From Stramonita haemastoma (taxonomy: Eukaryota > Mollusca > Gastropoda > Neogastropoda > Muricidae), in the NCBI GenBank assembly GCA_030674155.1, contig CM060317.1:38983274-39015773 (forward strand): a stretch of 32,500 bases of DNA. The letters run 5' to 3'. Under the pieces are notes generated by a model. That model ran no database searches and was not told the origin of the DNA. It was given only the letters and a program-made list of their open reading frames with translations. The position numbers and the translations under genes were made by a program. Shown here in pieces: positions 1 to 10,221 of the stretch (its first letter is position 1; each line of letters opens with the position of its first letter).

Positions 1-480
1 CCCTCCCCTTGTCTTTCTGTTCTTCCCTCCCCCTATCCTTCTCCCCCTTTCCTATGCTTCTCCCTAACACAAACATGGGAAGATAGACAACACATCACTC
101 CAAAGGTCGGAGCATTAGAAGTTAGGGGCAGATCCCCCTACAGATCTGCAGTTCCTAACTCAATTCTTAACTTGTTGTCGTCAAAATTTTAAAACTTATA
201 TATTAGATTAACAATTCCACAATTTAAAGGTGTTCTTTTCTATATCTCTTCAGAATTTGAGAATAAAAGCTTACTTTAAAACATTTTGGTCCACCACACC
301 TCGTTTCAGATAGCTAAACAGCACAATCTACAATTTTACGTAAGAACTTATGTTTCATTTCCATTACATACAGACTTTTCTTTGGAATTCTCAGCAACTT
401 CAAACAATAAAAAGGAATCTCACTCTTTATAATAGCCTTTGAAGGGGAGGTAATATTGCCTTGAAAATGTTTTATCAGGC
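1..480 (+). repeat. Left arm of a long inverted repeat (pair of 4866-5282)
   Basis: Positions 53-180 match the reverse complement of about 5160-5282 almost base for base, including the shared segment GGGGCAGATCCCCCTACAGA. Weaker similarity continues inward to about 480, for example the shared stretches around CTACAATTTTA and CTTCATTTCC. The outer edge of both arms is polypyrimidine/polypurine DNA, so the true outer end is probably to the left of the window. The two arms enclose about 4.4 kb made of older nested transposon pieces. The arms could be terminal repeats of a foldback-type DNA transposon or a plain inverted duplication; the sequence does not decide this. Confidence 0.75.
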
Positions 481-729
481 ACGTAGAATGTGTCAAAAAC
501 TCTAAATACAGTTGAGCAACGTTCATCTGCAGTTTAACTTAACTTTCTCTCTTCATTCAAAAATTAAAATGCCATAAAATTTCCAACCAAGCATTAAGAT
601 TTTACACCCATTTCTCAGTAATCATCAACAGCTTGTTGAAATTGGGCCTAGGAGATCCACCTTATTACCCCTGAAATATGGATTATCAACAGCCAAACTA
701 TCCACCACCCTGCCAAAGTGTTTAACCTC

Positions 730-733
<4 letters not shown>

Positions 734-809
<76 letters not shown>

Positions 810-832
810 GTGTGTGTGTGTGTGTGTGTGTT
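734..832. repeat. (TG)n microsatellite
   Basis: A nearly perfect GT dinucleotide run with one phase interruption near 808. The long Cys-Val or Thr-His open frames across it are artefacts of the repeat. Confidence 0.97.
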
Positions 833-944
833 GACTTCGTTAAAAATCTAAATTGTTGTTGGCTGCATGTGCAAGAATTGGTTGAATGCAAGGCTTTGAT
901 TTGTTTTTGCAAGATATAGCGCTATATAAATTCCTTTTTTTATA

Positions 945-989
<45 letters not shown>

Positions 990-1018
990 CATCATCATTA
1001 TTATTATCATTATCATTA
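945..1018. repeat. (ATT)n microsatellite
   Basis: A trinucleotide ATT run that degrades into ATC units at its right end. It abuts the start of the recognisable LINE coding relic at 1019. Confidence 0.95.
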
Positions 1019-1355
1019 CCACAAGGATCAATACTAGGACCACTTCTTTTCTCTATCTCTAATAATAACAACCTACCTCTGCATATTCATTGTTTATGTC
1101 AAATATTTGTTGATGATCATCAATTCAATGTAACAGCAGTGGTCCAAACCAGCTTGTGAGTGATATGCAGGCAGATATTGATAAACTTATTGAATAGACA
1201 GAACTCAATCATATGCCTCTTATTTCAAACAAAACAAAGTGTATGTTTATAACCACTAGGCAAAAAAGACAGAAATTGCATCCTCCAATGGCGCGACCAC
1301 AAAACAAGTTCATCACAAATGACAAACAAATAGCATTAAAACCTCAAAACATTTT
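1019..1355 (+). pseudogene. Non-LTR retrotransposon reverse transcriptase fragment, decayed
   Basis: The plus strand translates to PQGSILGPLLFSI, followed shortly by a degraded catalytic box (FVDD). After a frame change comes LVSDMQADIDKLIE-stop-TELNHM and then SNKTKCMFITT. These are the order and spacing of RT motifs in Jockey/CR1-type LINEs: the PQGS-LGPLLF motif, the (Y/F)xDD box, and the LNxxKTKxM segment. At least one frameshift and one stop break the frame, so it is a dead copy of a small part of ORF2. It begins at an ATT microsatellite and is cut at its right side by the piggyBac-like element at 1356. Family assignment is by recalled motifs only. Confidence 0.8.
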
Positions 1356-1963
1356 TTAACCCTCTAGCGCCGAAGCCTACAGATATGATAAACCCAATTA
1401 GAGGCCCCCTGGTGCTCACCTAAGTGGACACTGACCCTTCCCTCCCAGATAACCATCTCTAGACAGGCAAGAAGTCCAGCTGTGCAATAGACCCAGTCCT
1501 CAGCATGGCATCGTTTATTCTGTACACTTCACTTTCTAAGGTGACTGCAAGGAGGAAGCAACCATCTTACGATCCCATGAGTTTGAGCCTCTGGTATACA
1601 CACATGTGAGTACTCATCTACTATTATTTTGCTTTAATAAAATCACTAGTACATATAGAATGACAGCATTAATTATTTCATATGATGCATAATAATATTA
1701 GTCAATACAGGGCACTAAATTTGGTTTATCATATTTGATAAGAATGGCTTTTGTGGAATCTTCAGGGAAAGATAACTCTTCCAAAATTTATCAGATATGA
1801 TAAAAACGGTCTTAGTGGTTGCAAAAGCTCTTTTCAAAAAAACTGTATTAGCTGCTTTTGATGATTGTTTTGAAGGAATATTTTGATATCAAACTTAATT
1901 TATAATGTTTCTACATCATTTTTTCCAATGTTTTGGAAAATATTATTGTTTTCTGCTGTGATT

Positions 1964-2066
<103 letters not shown>

Positions 2067-2147
2067 AAATGCTTGTTATTAATTCTGGATGCGAGTAGTA
2101 TATGAAGAAAAGTAACTTAATTCTGCATGTTATTGTCTGTTTTCAGC

Positions 2148-2572
2148 ATGGCAGCACAAATTCCTGTCACCAAAATTTTCCGGTTGGTGACTGGTGATGA
2201 CAGTGATTTTAATCTTTCTGGGAGCAGTGGAAATGAGTGGATGCCAGCAGATGATGATACTGAAGAAGGAAAGGATGATGAAATGCTCATCAGAGGCCAA
2301 ACAAAAGTGGTGAAGAAAGAAAAGCAGTGTCGGGTGCACAAGCAGCAAGATACACCATCAACAAGTGAAAGTATGAGTGACATGGAGGATGACACCCTCT
2401 GGCAAGTCTTCAACAAGCAACACTAGCAGAAGATGACAGTCCTGTAGCCCAGCTTCTAGCCAGAGACAGTGTGGGTGACAATGCAGAGGATAAGATTCTG
2501 CTGGCTGAGCTCCTTGGTCAACACCTTGTTGATGTCATACCAGATGAAGTGAAGAACCTGCTTCAGCGTTGA
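2148..2572 (+). pseudogene. Acidic N-terminal remnant of a piggyBac-element protein, frameshifted
   Basis: The ATG at 2148 follows a TTTTCAG that could be a splice acceptor. It opens 92 residues: MAAQIPVTKIFRLVTGDDSD, an acidic and serine-rich stretch (ADDDTEEGKDDE), a basic patch (KVVKKEKQCR), and a stop at 2424-2426. In the -1 frame the coding character continues at once (LAEDDSPVAQLLARDSVGDN, ending in VKNLLQR) to a stop at 2570-2572. The two pieces therefore look like one ORF of about 140 residues broken between 2393 and 2423. Acidic, low-complexity N-termini are usual in piggyBac transposases. The DDD domain and C-terminal Cys-rich domain are absent. Function today is doubtful. Confidence 0.55.
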
Positions 2573-2913
2573 CCATGACTCCCAGCGGGATGGACATGCC
2601 ATTTGACCCCCCAAGTGACAAGAAAACACTTGACTAGAAGTGAATGCTATAGAGTAGTCATTTGTATATAGTCATCTCAATAAATCCGCAATAAACTGTT
2701 GTTTCAGATACAATTTATCATATATGATAAAATCAGTCTATGTACCCTCAAAAGCCGCTCTTATCATATTTGATAAATTTTCTAACTTCACCATTTTTTC
2801 ATTTTTTTAAAAACTGACTACAGGAATGTGCTAGTTTGGTGTATTCAACATTAATTTTTCACAGGAAATAATTTTCATTAGCCTAGAAGTACATTCAGGC
2901 GCTAGAGGGTTAA

Positions 2914-3236
2914 ACTATATCAATTTCTTTAAAATACACAATGTACACATGTGAATGACAACAAATGAATTTTCAAGAAATACCTGCATATCGTGAATTT
3001 TGAGAGACAGGAAAACTTTTCAAGATTTACATTTCATCAGCCTTCAAAATTTATAACTGGACAAGGGTTGAAGACAGTACTGAGGATTAAAATCTTGTAA
3101 ATTTATAAAGTGGGGACAATCCATCATAAAATAAAATTCATTCCCTAAAACAGATATATTCTATTTTGAACACATTCTTTATTCCTATGGTATTTTATGG
3201 AAATGTCCATCCTCAATTGGAAGCTTGTGACAACTA
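2914..3236. other. AT-rich spacer, nothing recognised
   Basis: No motif or gene is seen in this stretch. It is probably the continuation of the DNA into which the piggyBac-like element inserted. Confidence 0.5.
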
Positions 3237-4677
3237 CAACAATTTTTTTATAAAAGCGTAAACATATATATCTGGTAGACAAGTTATATATTTTTCCTTA
3301 CAAAAATCGATCTTCAAATTTCTATAATAAAGGCGTCTTCTATTATCCCACAGCTCAGTTCTCCATTCATTAACAAAATTTTCTATTAAGAAGGCTTTGA
3401 TATGTGAAATTTTAACTTTGACATGTGAACTTTTAAATACTTGAAGAAAATTGATACTTGAACATAACTGTCTCTCCCACAAAGTCAAATCTGCTTTGAA
3501 CTAAGATATTTTTAATCATACTTAGCCATGCTGATTGCATCAAGTATTCGTCAAGTAAATCTTTAATTACTTGGTAAACACTTGATGGCAGCTTTTCATA
3601 CTGGAAGTGGAGCAGCTGCATCCAGAAATGCACCATTCCAACAAAGACCAAACTCAACAAGGGATATCTGCCAGTTTCTCCATATTCTAACCCTCTTAGT
3701 CTGAACCCAGATTTGCGGGGATTGAATAATCGCCCCCTCTGAATTTGGATTTGCCGGGATTTACACACAGTAGATTTCCATCACACTGTGATCATCACTA
3801 ATTGCTACCACATGTCAAAGCTCTATCAGGCTAGAAGTAGAAGCCCTGCTGAGAATCTAGAAGTAATTGTAGCTTGCCGGCATGTACTTGAAAGGAGGAA
3901 AAGGCTAGCAAGCATGTGTGCCTGACCTGATTTCGTGATGGAATACAAAATCTAGGGGCAGTTTGTGTTCAGAGAATCTGAATGCAAGAGGTATATAGGA
4001 AAACTATTTTAAAACCTTTAACTGAAACTTATGATATTATTGCTATATTTTCCTATCCCCAAATTTCACATCCATACAACAAAACAAGTACAACAATTTT
4101 ATGGAAAATAAATCAAGTGCCACATGTGTTTGTAGTTCTGTTTGCTGTGCAGTCCTTATTAAGCTAAACATTACTTTAGCAGCTTTATCATAAACATTTT
4201 TCATGCATTACATTTTCATATGCCCATAATTTCACATCAATACAATAAAACACATACCACGATTTTATGTGTACATAGTTCTTTTTGCCGTGCAGTCCTT
4301 ATCAATAAACATGAGTTGATTCTCCATATACTAACTCTCTTAGTCCAGAACTGAGGATTTGCTGCATTGAACAATTGCCCCCATTGAACAACGGCCCCCT
4401 CTGAATCCCCTGCATATTTAAAACTGTTCAGAACTTCAAGCGTTTTTCTATATTATGATTTTGGTTTTTACTAGATTCACAACAAGTTTCTAATGAAAAC
4501 AGTAAATATGCAATATGTCGAAAGCATCTTGTAACCCTTCTTTGTATTGGAGAATAAAATGGTATCATCAGCATGAAGTAAAAGTTTAACATAACTGGTT
4601 AAGATTTTGCCATGAGATGAAAGTTGAATATGCAGTGTTAAGCAAGTTTTGATAAATATTGTTCCAAATCATTCAGA

Positions 4678-4679
<2 letters not shown>
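3237..4679 (-). pseudogene. LINE ORF2 relic: reverse transcriptase to C-terminal domain
   Basis: Read on the minus strand from 4679 downward, the order is: LNDLEQYLSKLA; the RT catalytic box LLLHADDTILFSN (ADD at about 4564-4572); LQDAFDILHIYCFH-stop-KLVVNLVKTKIII; a thumb-like segment (MFSLIRTAQQTELQTHVALD, then LLYLFCCMDVKFGD); YGETGRYPLLSLVF; and WRTELWDNRRRLYYRNLKID. This is the order seen in the second half of CR1/L2-like LINE proteins. Many stops and frameshifts make it dead. Two internal direct duplications are visible: about 4040-4170 resembles 4205-4310, and 3675-3745 resembles 4318-4403. The (TG)n run at 4680 truncates its upstream side. Confidence 0.82.
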
Positions 4680-4766
<87 letters not shown>

Positions 4767-4775
4767 GTATGTATG

Positions 4776-4862
<87 letters not shown>
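4680..4862. repeat. (TG)n microsatellite, 183 bp
   Basis: The longest GT run in the window, interrupted once around 4765-4777 by TATGTATGTTG. Confidence 0.97.
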
Positions 4863-4864
<2 letters not shown>

Positions 4865-4865
4865 A

Positions 4866-5282
4866 CTTGATATCAATATTATTTCCCCTTCACAAGCTAC
4901 ATGTACTTTTAAAGAGTTCCATCCCTTTTAATTGTTTGCAGCTGCTTTGTAGTCCAGATCAAATCTTTCTTCTGATGGAAATGAAGCATTAGTTTTGATA
5001 TGAAATTGTAGACTAACTGTTGACCTGTGTGAAAGAAGTACAAGGTGAAAGTAAATGAATGTAGACATACATGTTTTTCAATTTATGAACATATAGTAAA
5101 AGACACCTTTGGAATTTGAACTTGTTGGTTTAATGATAAGTTGTAAAAACATGAAAGCAAAAAGTTAAGCTGTGAGTTAGGAATTGCAGATCTGTAGGGG
5201 GATCTGCCCCTAACTTCTAATTCTCCGACCTTTGGAGTAATGTGTTGTCTCTCTTCCCATGTTTGTGCTAGGGAGAAGCATG
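4866..5282 (-). repeat. Right arm of the long inverted repeat (pair of 1-480)
   Basis: The reverse complement of this stretch aligns with the left arm. Identity is strongest at 5160-5282 and decays towards 4866. The arm passes directly into the polypurine tract. Confidence 0.75.
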
Positions 5283-6190
5283 GGAGGGAGGGAGTGGAGG
5301 GAGGGAGGAGGGAGTGGAGGAGAGGGGGAGGAGGGAGGGGGAGGGAGGGGGGGGAGAATGGAGGGGATGGGAGGTGGGGGGGGGGAGAATGGAGGAGGGA
5401 GGGGGAGTGGAGGGGGGGAGGGAGTGGGTGAGAGTGGGAGGGGGGGGAGGGAGGGGAGGATGGGAGGGGGGAGAGGAGGGGGGGATGGAGGGGGGAGTGG
5501 AGATGGGGAGGAGGGGAGAGGGAGGGGAGGGGGAGGGGGGAGTGAGAGGGGGAGGGAGGGGATGGATGGGGAGGGGGGAGTGAAGGGGGGGGATGGAGGG
5601 GGTGGGAGGGAGTGGGGAGGATGGAGGGGGGGAGGGAGGGGGAGACGGGGAGGGGATGGGGTTAGGGGGGGGAGGAGGGGGGGGTGGAGATGGGGGAGGG
5701 AGGGGGAGTGGGAGGGGGTGGGTTAGGGGGGAGGGAGGGGAGGGGGGAGAGTGAAGAGGGGGAGGGAGGGGATGGATAGGGAGGGGGAGAGTGAAGGGGG
5801 GGGGGGTGGGAGGGGGGGGAGATGGGGAGGGAGGGGGAGCGGGAGGGGTGGGTTAGGGGGGAGGGAGGGGAGGGGGAGAGTGAAGAGGGGGAGGGAGGGG
5901 ATGGGAGGGGGAGAGTGAAGGGGGGGGGGATGGAGGGGGGGTGGAGATGGAAAGGGAGGGGAGGGTGGGGATGGAGGGGGGGGAGCGTTTGGGGGAGGGG
6001 GGGTGGAGATGGAAAGGGAGGGGAGGGTTTGGGAGGGAGGGGAGGGTTTGGGGGGGGGGGGAGGGTTCGGGGGGTGGAGAGGGAGGGGAGGGGGTAGGGA
6101 TGGAGAGGGGGGTGGGGATAGGGAGGGGGTGGGGGAGGGGGAGGGAGGGTGGAGAGGGAGGGAGGGGGAGTGGTGTTTGGGAAAGGTGAG
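5277..6190. repeat. Polypurine GGA/GGGGA-rich tract of about 900 bp
   Basis: Almost pure G and A on the plus strand, in variable units of G runs separated by A, GA, TGG or TGA. Larger imperfect repeats recur, for example the GTGAAGAGGGGGAGGGAGGG stretch around 5750 and again around 5880. Glycine-rich frames on the plus strand and Pro/Ser-rich frames on the minus strand reach 150-190 codons but are compositional artefacts. Dense G runs allow many G-quadruplex arrangements, and the strand asymmetry allows triplex DNA. Confidence 0.95.
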
Positions 6191-6640
6191 GGTGAAGGTG
6201 ATTGCCTTCCTTTGAATGCTTGGGTCACTAATTTTAGGAGGGTGGGTATGCAAATAAGTTATAACAACACCAGCATGTATCAAACATCATGTTCCTTGCA
6301 TCATATGAATGCATTTTTGAGTGTTTAAGATTATTACACTCATAATGATTGCACAATGTGCAAATTTTGCTGCCTACAGTAATGTTATCTGTAAACTTTT
6401 CTCAAATCTGCAAACCGGAAGTGCAATTACATTAGTTTTTCCCCAATAAAAATGAATTGGGCCGTCAGAGTGTAAAAGTTTTAGTTAAGAAATGTAATTT
6501 AGACAAGCCTGCTTCAATTAAGTGTACAAATTCCTAACCGGACAGCCAGAACAGCTTGCAAAGCAGGCAAATGGGAAATACCGTTTCAGCTCAGCTGCAC
6601 TGCACCTACTCTTTTCAAACACGAATTAAAACTTAGAAGG
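6191..6640. other. Non-coding spacer, nothing recognised
   Basis: Ordinary AT-rich sequence with no gene, RNA or repeat that I recognise. Confidence 0.5.
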
Positions 6641-6888
6641 CCAGTCTGCATTTGAAAGAGCCAAGGAAGCACTCAGCAGGGCAGTGCTGCTACATCACCC
6701 TCCAACGGACACGCCCACAAAGTCTCACAGGAGATGCATCCATCCAGCACTACTGTGAGTGCTCAACTTCAACAGCAATAAAAGAAGGAAGCTGACAGGA
6801 TGGTGACTGAAGACGTTTGCCTCCAACAAAAAAACAAACCAAAAAGCTGTCAGGTTCTGGAGTTCAATTTCCAGTCTTGCTGCACCCT

Positions 6889-7257
6889 TTCTTGCGCACA
6901 CGTTAAATACCCGTTCTGAAGTGGGAAGAGCAGGCCATTGTGTGCCCGTAGGCACGAATGACAAAGAAAACCAAAACAACTACATGCACACAGGTGTCAT
7001 GTTTAGACACCTTCCCCGAAGTCGGAATGTGGCTACCTGAATTGGGAGGGGGGGGGGGGGACTGTCGCATACGCAAAAATCTCACCATTGGGGAACCTCA
7101 GAGCTCTAGCGGAAGAACGACCCCCCCCCCCCCCCCCCCCCCCTCCCACACACACAACACAAACAATAAGGCCAGTCCTGGGTACCTGTCAGTTTCTTCT
7201 CCGGGATATTTTCTGAATAAGAAAAGAAGTATAGGCTAGTGCCTTTGATCGTGGCGG
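6889..7257 (+). mobile_element. SINE-like insertion in the gypsy relic
   Basis: The left part (about 6893-6990) is a copy of the dispersed SINE body also present near 7480-7738, 14700, 22370 and 26180, with the shared AGGCCATTGTGTGCC core. The right part (7010-7110, beginning CCCCGAAGTCGGAATGTGGC) matches 27846-27925. Similar sequence on both sides (GTCTTGCTGCACCC near 6875 and GTCTTGCAACCTGCAC near 7258) may be an imperfect target-site duplication, though homologous gypsy coding sequence could also explain it. It contains a G12-type run near 7047 and a 23-base C run at 7121-7143. Confidence 0.55.
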
Positions 7258-7479
7258 TCTTGCAACCTGCACAGCCACATTTCAGACAAGTTGTTTGGAA
7301 GGACAGCCTTTTATGCAGTAGGCTATACTGATCACAAACCCTTCATGTCAGCTCTCAAGAGTCAGACTGACGGCTCCACTCGGCAGACAAGACATCTTCC
7401 CTTTATTGCTGAGTTCATTACAGACCTCCAGTAGACCCAGGGCAAGTCCAGTGTGGTAGCTGGCGTTTTTTCACGTTTT

Positions 7480-7738
7480 AGCACCAACTCCATTTTTTAT
7501 TTATTTTATTTTATTCTTTTATATAGAGGATAATGGAATAAGCATTCGTGTGCTTTTTTACATCCAGTCCTCGTGTGCATGCAGTTTTTTTGTAAATCGT
7601 GTCATCTGTTCCCACCGGCACACAATGGCCTACTCTTACCAAAAAGCGGAACAGGATTTAACGTGTGTGCAAGATGTTCTGCGTGCATTCGCACACAGGG
7701 CCTCGGTTTAGAGTCTCATCCGAAGGACTAAGCACACT
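7480..7738 (-). mobile_element. Dispersed SINE copy, minus strand
   Basis: On the minus strand it reads AGTCCTTCGGATGAGACTCT, then the family core (CGAACGCACACAGAACATCT-type sequence), then AGAGTAGGCCATTGTGTGCC, ending in TTATCCTC and an AAAAT-rich tail (about 7487-7517 on the plus strand). It lies between the RNase H and integrase pieces of the gypsy relic, so it inserted later. The 5' tRNA-like head is missing. Confidence 0.7.
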
Positions 7739-7905
7739 GCATTTCCTCTGTGGGTGACTTCAATCACTGTAGGCCTACTCAAGATCAGGTATAGACCAAA
7801 TACCAGATTCTGCAGTCTGCATGTGGACCTTGCTGGGCCACTGCCAGCCTTCCAGGGCATGATCTACCTCTTCACCATCACTGACCCTTTCACCAGATGG
7901 CCGGT

Positions 7906-7921
7906 AGGTGTGTGTGTGTAT

Positions 7922-7994
<73 letters not shown>

Positions 7995-8018
7995 CATGCA
8001 TGCATGCATGCATGCATG
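7906..8018. repeat. (TG)n and (GCAT)n compound microsatellite
   Basis: A GT run to about 7990 followed by five GCAT units. It separates the plus-strand gypsy relic from the minus-strand LINE relic, so it marks a junction between two dead elements. Confidence 0.95.
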
Positions 8019-8094
8019 CGTGTGCGGATGTGTGTGCGGATGCGTGTAAGTATGTGTACACGCGCGCACATACGCACGTGCACATTCATATCTT

Positions 8095-9126
8095 GAATTG
8101 GAAGCGGTACTTTATCAGAAAACTTCCCTGCCTGTATCCTTCTTTCAATGTCTGTTGTTATGGTTCATGTTTCACTTGCCTACAAAAGTATGGACATGAT
8201 CAAGGAACGCATCAGTCTAATCTTGAAGCTGATAGCGATGTTCTTATCATTCTAGTGGACTTTAAGTTTGGTCATTGCAGCTGTGGTCTGGGCTTTCCTG
8301 GAGAAAATTTCAGGTTTTTATCCTTCATATGATACTATCGCTCCCAGATATTGAAGCTGTGGAGGTCCCGATTTTCTAACCATCTATAATTAAGTCATTG
8401 CTGATGCATTGGCACTAGTTGTCATCAGCTGGGTTTTCTCTGCATTTCTCTGCATGTCATATGCTGATAAGGCTTCATCAAGGTGATTCACCAGGCTAAC
8501 TAGCTCTTGTTCTTCTCCAGCTAGGCAAAACGTTAAGTTTGTGATTGTTCTGCCTCCAATGCTGACTGTTCCTTCGTGAATTCCAAGTGCATCAGCCATT
8601 ATTCTTTCAAAGAAAACGTTGAAGAGGGTAGGAGAGAGTAAACATCCTTGGCTACTCCAATTGTGGTTCGGAACAAATCTCCTGTGTTGTTGTTACAGTA
8701 GACTGGGCTGGTTGCCTTGTTATACAGGCATTCTATGACTCTGATCAGGTTGGCGTTGATGTTATACATATTGTTGTTGCCCACAGAGCTGCATGCCAGA
8801 CTCTGTCGAGCGCCCTCTTAAAGTCTACAAAGACGTGAAAAATATCTTTTTTGTGTTGCAAATATTTCTCACAGAGTATTCTAAGATTGAAAATTTTTTC
8901 GGTTGTGCTCCGTCCTGCTCTGAACCATGCCTGCCCTTCTCTGATGATCTCCTCAGCCTGAGGGTTTAGTCTGTTCAGGAGGATTCTTAGCATCACTTTA
9001 CCTAGATGACTGATCAGGCTGAGTTTATGGTAGTTTTGGCAGAGTTGTAAGTTACCTTTCTTCGGGAGAGTGATAATCAGGGACTGTGTCCAAGGTGTGA
9101 GGAAGCTAGCAAACGTCAGAGGGGGT
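8095..9126 (-). pseudogene. LINE reverse transcriptase relic lacking the FADD box
   Basis: Minus strand from about 9126 down: FLTPWTQSLIITLPKKGNLQ; VMLRILLNRLNPQAEEIIRE; GQAWFRAGRSTTEKIFNLRI; CEKYLQHKKDIFHVFVDFKR; LIRVIECLYNKATSPVYCNN; TVSIGGRTITNLTF followed directly by LAGEEQELVSLVNHLDEA; NAEKTQLMT; a degraded YLGAIVS; TTAAMTKLKV; and a final segment like ERRIQAG. This is a nearly complete RT domain and start of the C-terminus of the endonuclease-RT LINE type abundant in molluscs. Between TNLTF and LAGEE the FADDID catalytic motif is deleted. Several stops and frameshifts are present. It ends at the (TG)n microsatellite. Confidence 0.85.
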
Positions 9127-9144
9127 AGTGTTAGCTGAATTTGT

Positions 9145-9164
9145 GGGGGGGGGGGGGGGGGGGG
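9145..9164. repeat. Poly-G run (20)
   Basis: Twenty consecutive G; length in the assembly may be unreliable. Confidence 0.9.
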
Positions 9165-9339
9165 TTACCAAATTTGTGCAAGATCGCCTGAGTTTTGAGT
9201 CAGGGGCTAGTCTTTGTGATAAAGTGTTTATTTACTTCTGCGGATGCCTTAGTACGTACAATGCGAATGCAATAGTGATTTATTTATATGAAAATAGAAA
9301 GAAAAGCAGTCAACATTAATACCGGTGTGTAGCCTTTAG

Positions 9340-9690
9340 TAGGTGAGACTGTCGCACACTGCGCATGCGTACAATTGTGAAAGCAGACCTGCCGGCCGTA
9401 AGCCTTGGCTGTAGTTGATGTGGGCTAGCCTAACCCAGAAACGTTTATTTTTTAAGCCTGTAATCAATACTATTTATTGAACACTTAACTAGAACGGCTG
9501 GAAATGGCGAGCTCTCTGTACCGTCTGTCAGTAATGACTAAGTAGAGAAGGTGTTCATGAATACTATTGTGTCAAAGTTAACTGGAGTGGAGCAGGAGAT
9601 TGGTGTGGAGACTACACTCGCTGCTAGGCCTAGGCCAACAGGCCCCTAGCCTATCCTAAACAAAGGAGTTCCCATGAATCGTGAGTGTTG
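9340..9690 (+). promoter_or_regulatory. Candidate promoter and first non-coding exon
   Basis: This stretch is richer in CpG than its surroundings and free of recognised repeats. It holds TGCGCATGCGT at 9360-9370, which matches the palindromic NRF1 binding consensus typical of TATA-less metazoan promoters. A good splice-donor sequence (GTGAGT) lies at 9681-9686. The next protein-coding exon on the same strand begins at an acceptor at 13987, whose exon carries 16 untranslated bases before its ATG, so an upstream 5' UTR exon is expected. That this is it is inference; no transcript evidence is available. Confidence 0.3.
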
Positions 9691-10075
9691 AGCATTCTAC
9701 TTACAGCTTGTACAAAACAAACAAACCAAACCAAAGAGAAAGTACATAAACTGAGTTTGTAATATATGTTATTTGCTTATAAATACTATAGTAGTGTGAA
9801 TCACACTAGTACATGTATACAAAACAAAAAGTTGGCCCAAAATTGAGATTCAGCAATAACTAACGCAAGATTTTAGATTATGTCATTGTTGTCAACAGCA
9901 TATTTTTTTAATACTATCTGCATTGCAAACGATTTTTTAATATAGTCACCTGAGTCAAAAGGGAATTCATGACAATGAATTTTTACTCTAGAAATGTGTA
10001 AAAAAAAAAAATAATAATAAAAAATAAAAACTTACACCAAAATTATACTTATTTTATCCTGCCTTGTGGGGAAGC
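9691..10075. other. AT-rich spacer
   Basis: Nothing recognised. It would be intronic if the promoter call at 9340-9690 is right. Confidence 0.4.
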
Positions 10076-10079
10076 CTTT

Positions 10080-10088
10080 GTGTGTGTC

Positions 10089-10131
<43 letters not shown>
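10080..10131. repeat. (TG)n microsatellite
   Basis: GT dinucleotide run with one CACTG interruption near 10088. Confidence 0.95.
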
Positions 10132-10134
<3 letters not shown>

Positions 10135-10221
10135 ACTCACAGCATGCTTATATAGGCCTATTATTATTAGTTTTATCACATGTATGTACATGTGTTATTA
10201 TATATCTTTTTACTCAGCATT

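Larger units (their letters stand above)
6648..7905 (+). pseudogene. Ty3/gypsy LTR-retrotransposon pol relic in three pieces
   Basis: Piece one (6648-6888) reads AFERAKEALSRAVLLHHPPT, with later frameshifted remnants SAQLQQQ and KKLSGSGVQF; this is the RT-to-RNase H junction of gypsy Pol. Piece two (7259-7486) reads CLEGQPFYAVGYTDHKPFMS, then RQTRHLPFIAEFITDLQ, a stop, and SSVVAGVFSRF; this is the gypsy RNase H end, with the DHKP and ADALSR-like positions. Piece three (7762-7905) reads SLHVDLAGPLP, then YLFTITDPFTRWPVGV; this is the integrase core with its first two Asp positions, cut by the (TG)n at 7906. The gaps are filled by inserted repeats at 6889-7257 and 7480-7738, and the zinc-binding part of integrase is missing. 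No LTRs were found. Confidence 0.8.

Noticed and set aside
625..1043. Open frames rich in Cys-Val, Thr-His or Ile over microsatellites, here and at 1883, 4649, 7754, 10775, 14320, 29000 and 31000
   Set aside because: They exist because dinucleotide and trinucleotide repeats lack stops in some frames; no flanking coding sequence supports them.
5240..6283. Glycine-rich plus-strand and proline/serine-rich minus-strand ORFs up to 188 codons
   Set aside because: Purely compositional, across the polypurine tract; no start context, domain or splice structure.
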